Source of the DNA: DASRDU01 sp046331565 | Lineage (GTDB): Bacteria; Acidobacteriota; Blastocatellia; RBC074 | Direction of reading: 5' to 3' | DNA: 64,000 bases | Assembly: GCA_046331565.1 (NCBI GenBank) | Contig: JAXLQP010000003.1 | Span: forward strand, 1-64,000 | Part shown: one piece after another, positions 62,132 to 64,000 of the stretch | Layout of the letters: every line of letters begins with the position of its first letter | Position numbering within the stretch: position 1 is the stretch's first letter | Notes under the pieces: model-generated | What the model saw: the letters and a program-made list of their open reading frames with translations, nothing else | What the model was told of the DNA's origin: nothing | Databases searched by the model: none | Translations under genes and position numbers: made by a program

Positions 62132-64000
62132 ATGGATCAGCTTTTCCAGTTTCTCTTCAAACACAGCCGGACAGTTTTCGCCAAAGGGCAGTTTGCCTTT
62201 GCCAATCGTCCGTCGCTGCTGGTAATCGCGCTGGCCGTCCTGCTGGTGTTCGCGCTGGCTTACTTCATCTACGTCCGGCCAGGTTATCGCATCACGACCG
62301 GCACGCAGATGGCTTTGACCGGCCTGCGCGTGGCGCTGCTCGCGCTGCTGGCGCTGCTGCTGCTGCGTCCGGTGATGGTCGTCTCGTCGGTTATTCCGAA
62401 AAGCACCTACGTCGCGGTGCTGGCCGATGATTCGCGCAGCATGAAGCTGACCGATGAACCGGGCTACAAAGCCGTCAGCCTGTCGCCGCAGGGTTCGCGG
62501 CCATTCGAGAAAACGACCAGTACCGCCCAGCCCGACAACAGCCGCATTGCCGCCGTCAGTAATCTGCTGAGGCCTGAGAGCAGCTTTGCGCGCGGGCTGG
62601 AAGAAAAGTTCAAGGTCAATCTCTATTCCTTTGCCGCACAGACAAACCGCATCAAATCCGTGGTCGAGTTGAATTCGGACGGCACCGCGACCGACCTGGC
62701 CGGAGCGTTCAGGGATGTCGTCAGAGATTCAAACGGTCTGCCGCTGTCGGCCATCGTGCTTGTTTCAGACGGCGCAGCCAACACGCCGCGCGACCTGGCG
62801 GCACAGTTGCGTGACCTGCGGGCGCGCAATCTGCCGGTTTACACCGTCGGCGTCGGCAGCACCGAAAAGTTCCGCGATGCCGAAATGGTGCGCGTGACGA
62901 CGCCGCGCCGCGTGCTGATCGGGTCAGCCGTGATTGCTGATGCGCTGGTGCGGCTGAACGGGTATGACAACCAGAAAGTCTCAATCGCCGTCAGCGAAGA
63001 CGGGCGCGCCATCAAAACTCAGCAGTTCGACCTCAAAGGCGGCGAAGCGCAGACCGTGACGCTTGAATTCACGCCGTCAGCGCCGGGCGCGCATCGTTAC
63101 ACCTTCGCCATTGCGCCGCTCGAAAACGAAACGACCACCGAAGACAATTCGCAGGAAACGCTGATCGAAATCACCAGCGACCGTCCGAAGATTCTCTACA
63201 TCGAAGGCGAACCGCGCTGGGAATACGGCAAGATGCGATTCTCGCTGGCAAAGAATGAAAAGAACGTAGTGCTTGTTTCGTCGCTGCGGTCAGCCGACGG
63301 CAAGTTTTACCGGCAGGGCGTTGAAAGCGGCAGCGAACTGGAAAGCGGTTTTCCGAAAACTGAAGAAGAACTTTTCAAATATCAGGGTCTGATTCTCGGC
63401 AGCATCGAAGCGAATTTCTTCAGCTTCGATCAGTTGAAGATGATCGAGCAGTTTGTGGCGCGGCGCGGCGGCGGGTTTCTGGCGCTCGGCGGCCCGCGTT
63501 CATTCGATGCGGGCAAATACGCCGGAACGCCTGTGGCCGACCTGCTGCCGCTCGTGCTTGACGGCAGCTTTGATGAATCATCGGCCACGCCGTCGCTGAG
63601 CAATTTCAAGGCGGTGCTGACCGGACGTGGCCAGACGCACGCCATCACGCGCCTGGCTGAAGAACGCAGCCAGAGCGCGAAGGAATGGGAAGCATTGCCG
63701 CCGGTTTCAATTCCCGAAGTCCTGGCCCAGACGAAACCCGGCGCGACGGTGATTCTGGAAGGCCGCGACATCAATAATAAAAATCGGCAGATTCCGCTGC
63801 TGGCCGAAGAGCGTTACGGGCGCGGGCGTTCGCTGGCGCTGACCGCCAGCGACACCTGGCGCTGGCGCATGCAGATGGAAGCCAAAAACACTTCGCACGA
63901 AACCTTCTGGCGACAACTGCTGCGTTACACGATCAGCCTGACGCCGAATCAGACCGAAGTTTATTCCGAACGCGATGTGTACGCCGTGAACGATCCGGTG
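62132..64000 (+). CDS. VWA domain membrane protein, truncated at the window edge
   Basis: The first 623 residues of a larger protein running off the right edge. Two transmembrane helices (about 28-50 and 60-85) are followed by a VWA-type domain with the metal-site pattern DDSRSM near residue 109, and SAIVLVSDGAANTPRDL. A further large part has a glutamine-amidotransferase-like look (ILYIEGEPRWEYGKMRF, RRGGGFLALGGPRSFDAGKYAGT). This layout is common in BatA-like membrane proteins of Acidobacteriota and Planctomycetota of unknown role. The frame is open to the last base. Start at the ATG after AGTCCTTGCTC. Confidence 0.85.
   Translation, partial: MDQLFQFLFKHSRTVFAKGQFAFANRPSLLVIALAVLLVFALAYFIYVRPGYRITTGTQMALTGLRVALLALLALLLLRPVMVVSSVIPKSTYVAVLADDSRSMKLTDEPGYKAVSLSPQGSRPFEKTTSTAQPDNSRIAAVSNLLRPESSFARGLEEKFKVNLYSFAAQTNRIKSVVELNSDGTATDLAGAFRDVVRDSNGLPLSAIVLVSDGAANTPRDLAAQLRDLRARNLPVYTVGVGSTEKFRDAEMVRVTTPRRVLIGSAVIADALVRLNGYDNQKVSIAVSEDGRAIKTQQFDLKGGEAQTVTLEFTPSAPGAHRYTFAIAPLENETTTEDNSQETLIEITSDRPKILYIEGEPRWEYGKMRFSLAKNEKNVVLVSSLRSADGKFYRQGVESGSELESGFPKTEEELFKYQGLILGSIEANFFSFDQLKMIEQFVARRGGGFLALGGPRSFDAGKYAGTPVADLLPLVLDGSFDESSATPSLSNFKAVLTGRGQTHAITRLAEERSQSAKEWEALPPVSIPEVLAQTKPGATVILEGRDINNKNRQIPLLAEERYGRGRSLALTASDTWRWRMQMEAKNTSHETFWRQLLRYTISLTPNQTEVYSERDVYAVNDPV

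Overview
The window reads as a chromosomal segment of a free-living, moderately GC-rich bacterium, most likely an Acidobacteriota (Blastocatellia-like) genome. The main clue is the 1085-residue secreted beta-propeller protein at 30043-33300. Its C-terminal half looks like the Solibacter-type C-terminal domain (TIGR03437) that is abundant in that phylum. The mix of neighbours fits too: ACS-family MFS, DUF1111 di-heme protein, sigma/anti-sigma/CHAT-TPR operon, Gfo/Idh/MocA plus ThuA plus sugar isomerase, Uma2. This assignment is inference, not a search result.

Layout. 19-8905: a CRISPR array of 135 repeats by hand count, open at the left edge of the window. The first 123 repeats are identical, and almost all of the last 12, next to cas2, are damaged. 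9157-18249 (all minus strand): a complete type I-B locus in the order cas6, [non-coding gap], cas8b, cas7, cas5, cas3, cas4, cas1, cas2, array. The genes overlap or nearly touch, except for a 351-bp gap between cas6 and cas8b. 18250-19048: gene-poor, with a plausible small RNA (promoter, hairpins, terminator). 19049-25379: AlkA-like glycosylase, LarA, ABC-2 permease, TIGR04282 protein, phosphodiester glycosidase, MazG. 25772-28508: small CxxC protein and TonB receptor. 28938-43713: mixed housekeeping genes (propeller protein, MFS, acyl-CoA genes, nusB-ribH, rhomboid, L31). 43812-51525: nitrate-reductase-associated protein, oxidoreductase, and an ECF sigma / zinc-finger anti-sigma / CHAT-TPR operon. 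51745-64000: di-heme cytochrome, membrane protein, M1 peptidase, a sugar-derivative cluster (oxidoreductase, Uma2, ThuA, isomerase), a thioesterase and a truncated VWA membrane protein.

The most interesting stretch is the cas6-cas8b gap (17119-17469). Read on the minus strand it holds, in order: a promoter-like TTGACA/TAATTT pair inside the end of cas6; a perfect 13-bp palindrome; a miniature degenerate CRISPR unit (repeat 3' handle, pseudo-spacer, repeat 5' hairpin half); another strong hairpin; and a well-formed class II tRNA gene with leucine-type features but an arginine CCU anticodon. The first 12 nt of the pseudo-spacer match both arms of the palindrome except at position 6, the base that type I effector complexes flip out and tolerate. 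This is the architecture of a crRNA-like regulator of the CreA/CreR kind, which steers the Cas complex to a nearby promoter. The odd tRNA beside it has no equivalent that I know of.

Other points worth a second look: an acidic insertion of about 75 residues inside Cas1; conflicting polarity signals in the array; a foldback element inserted in frame in the CHAT gene; and a dozen long inverted repeats, several in recurring families, between genes.
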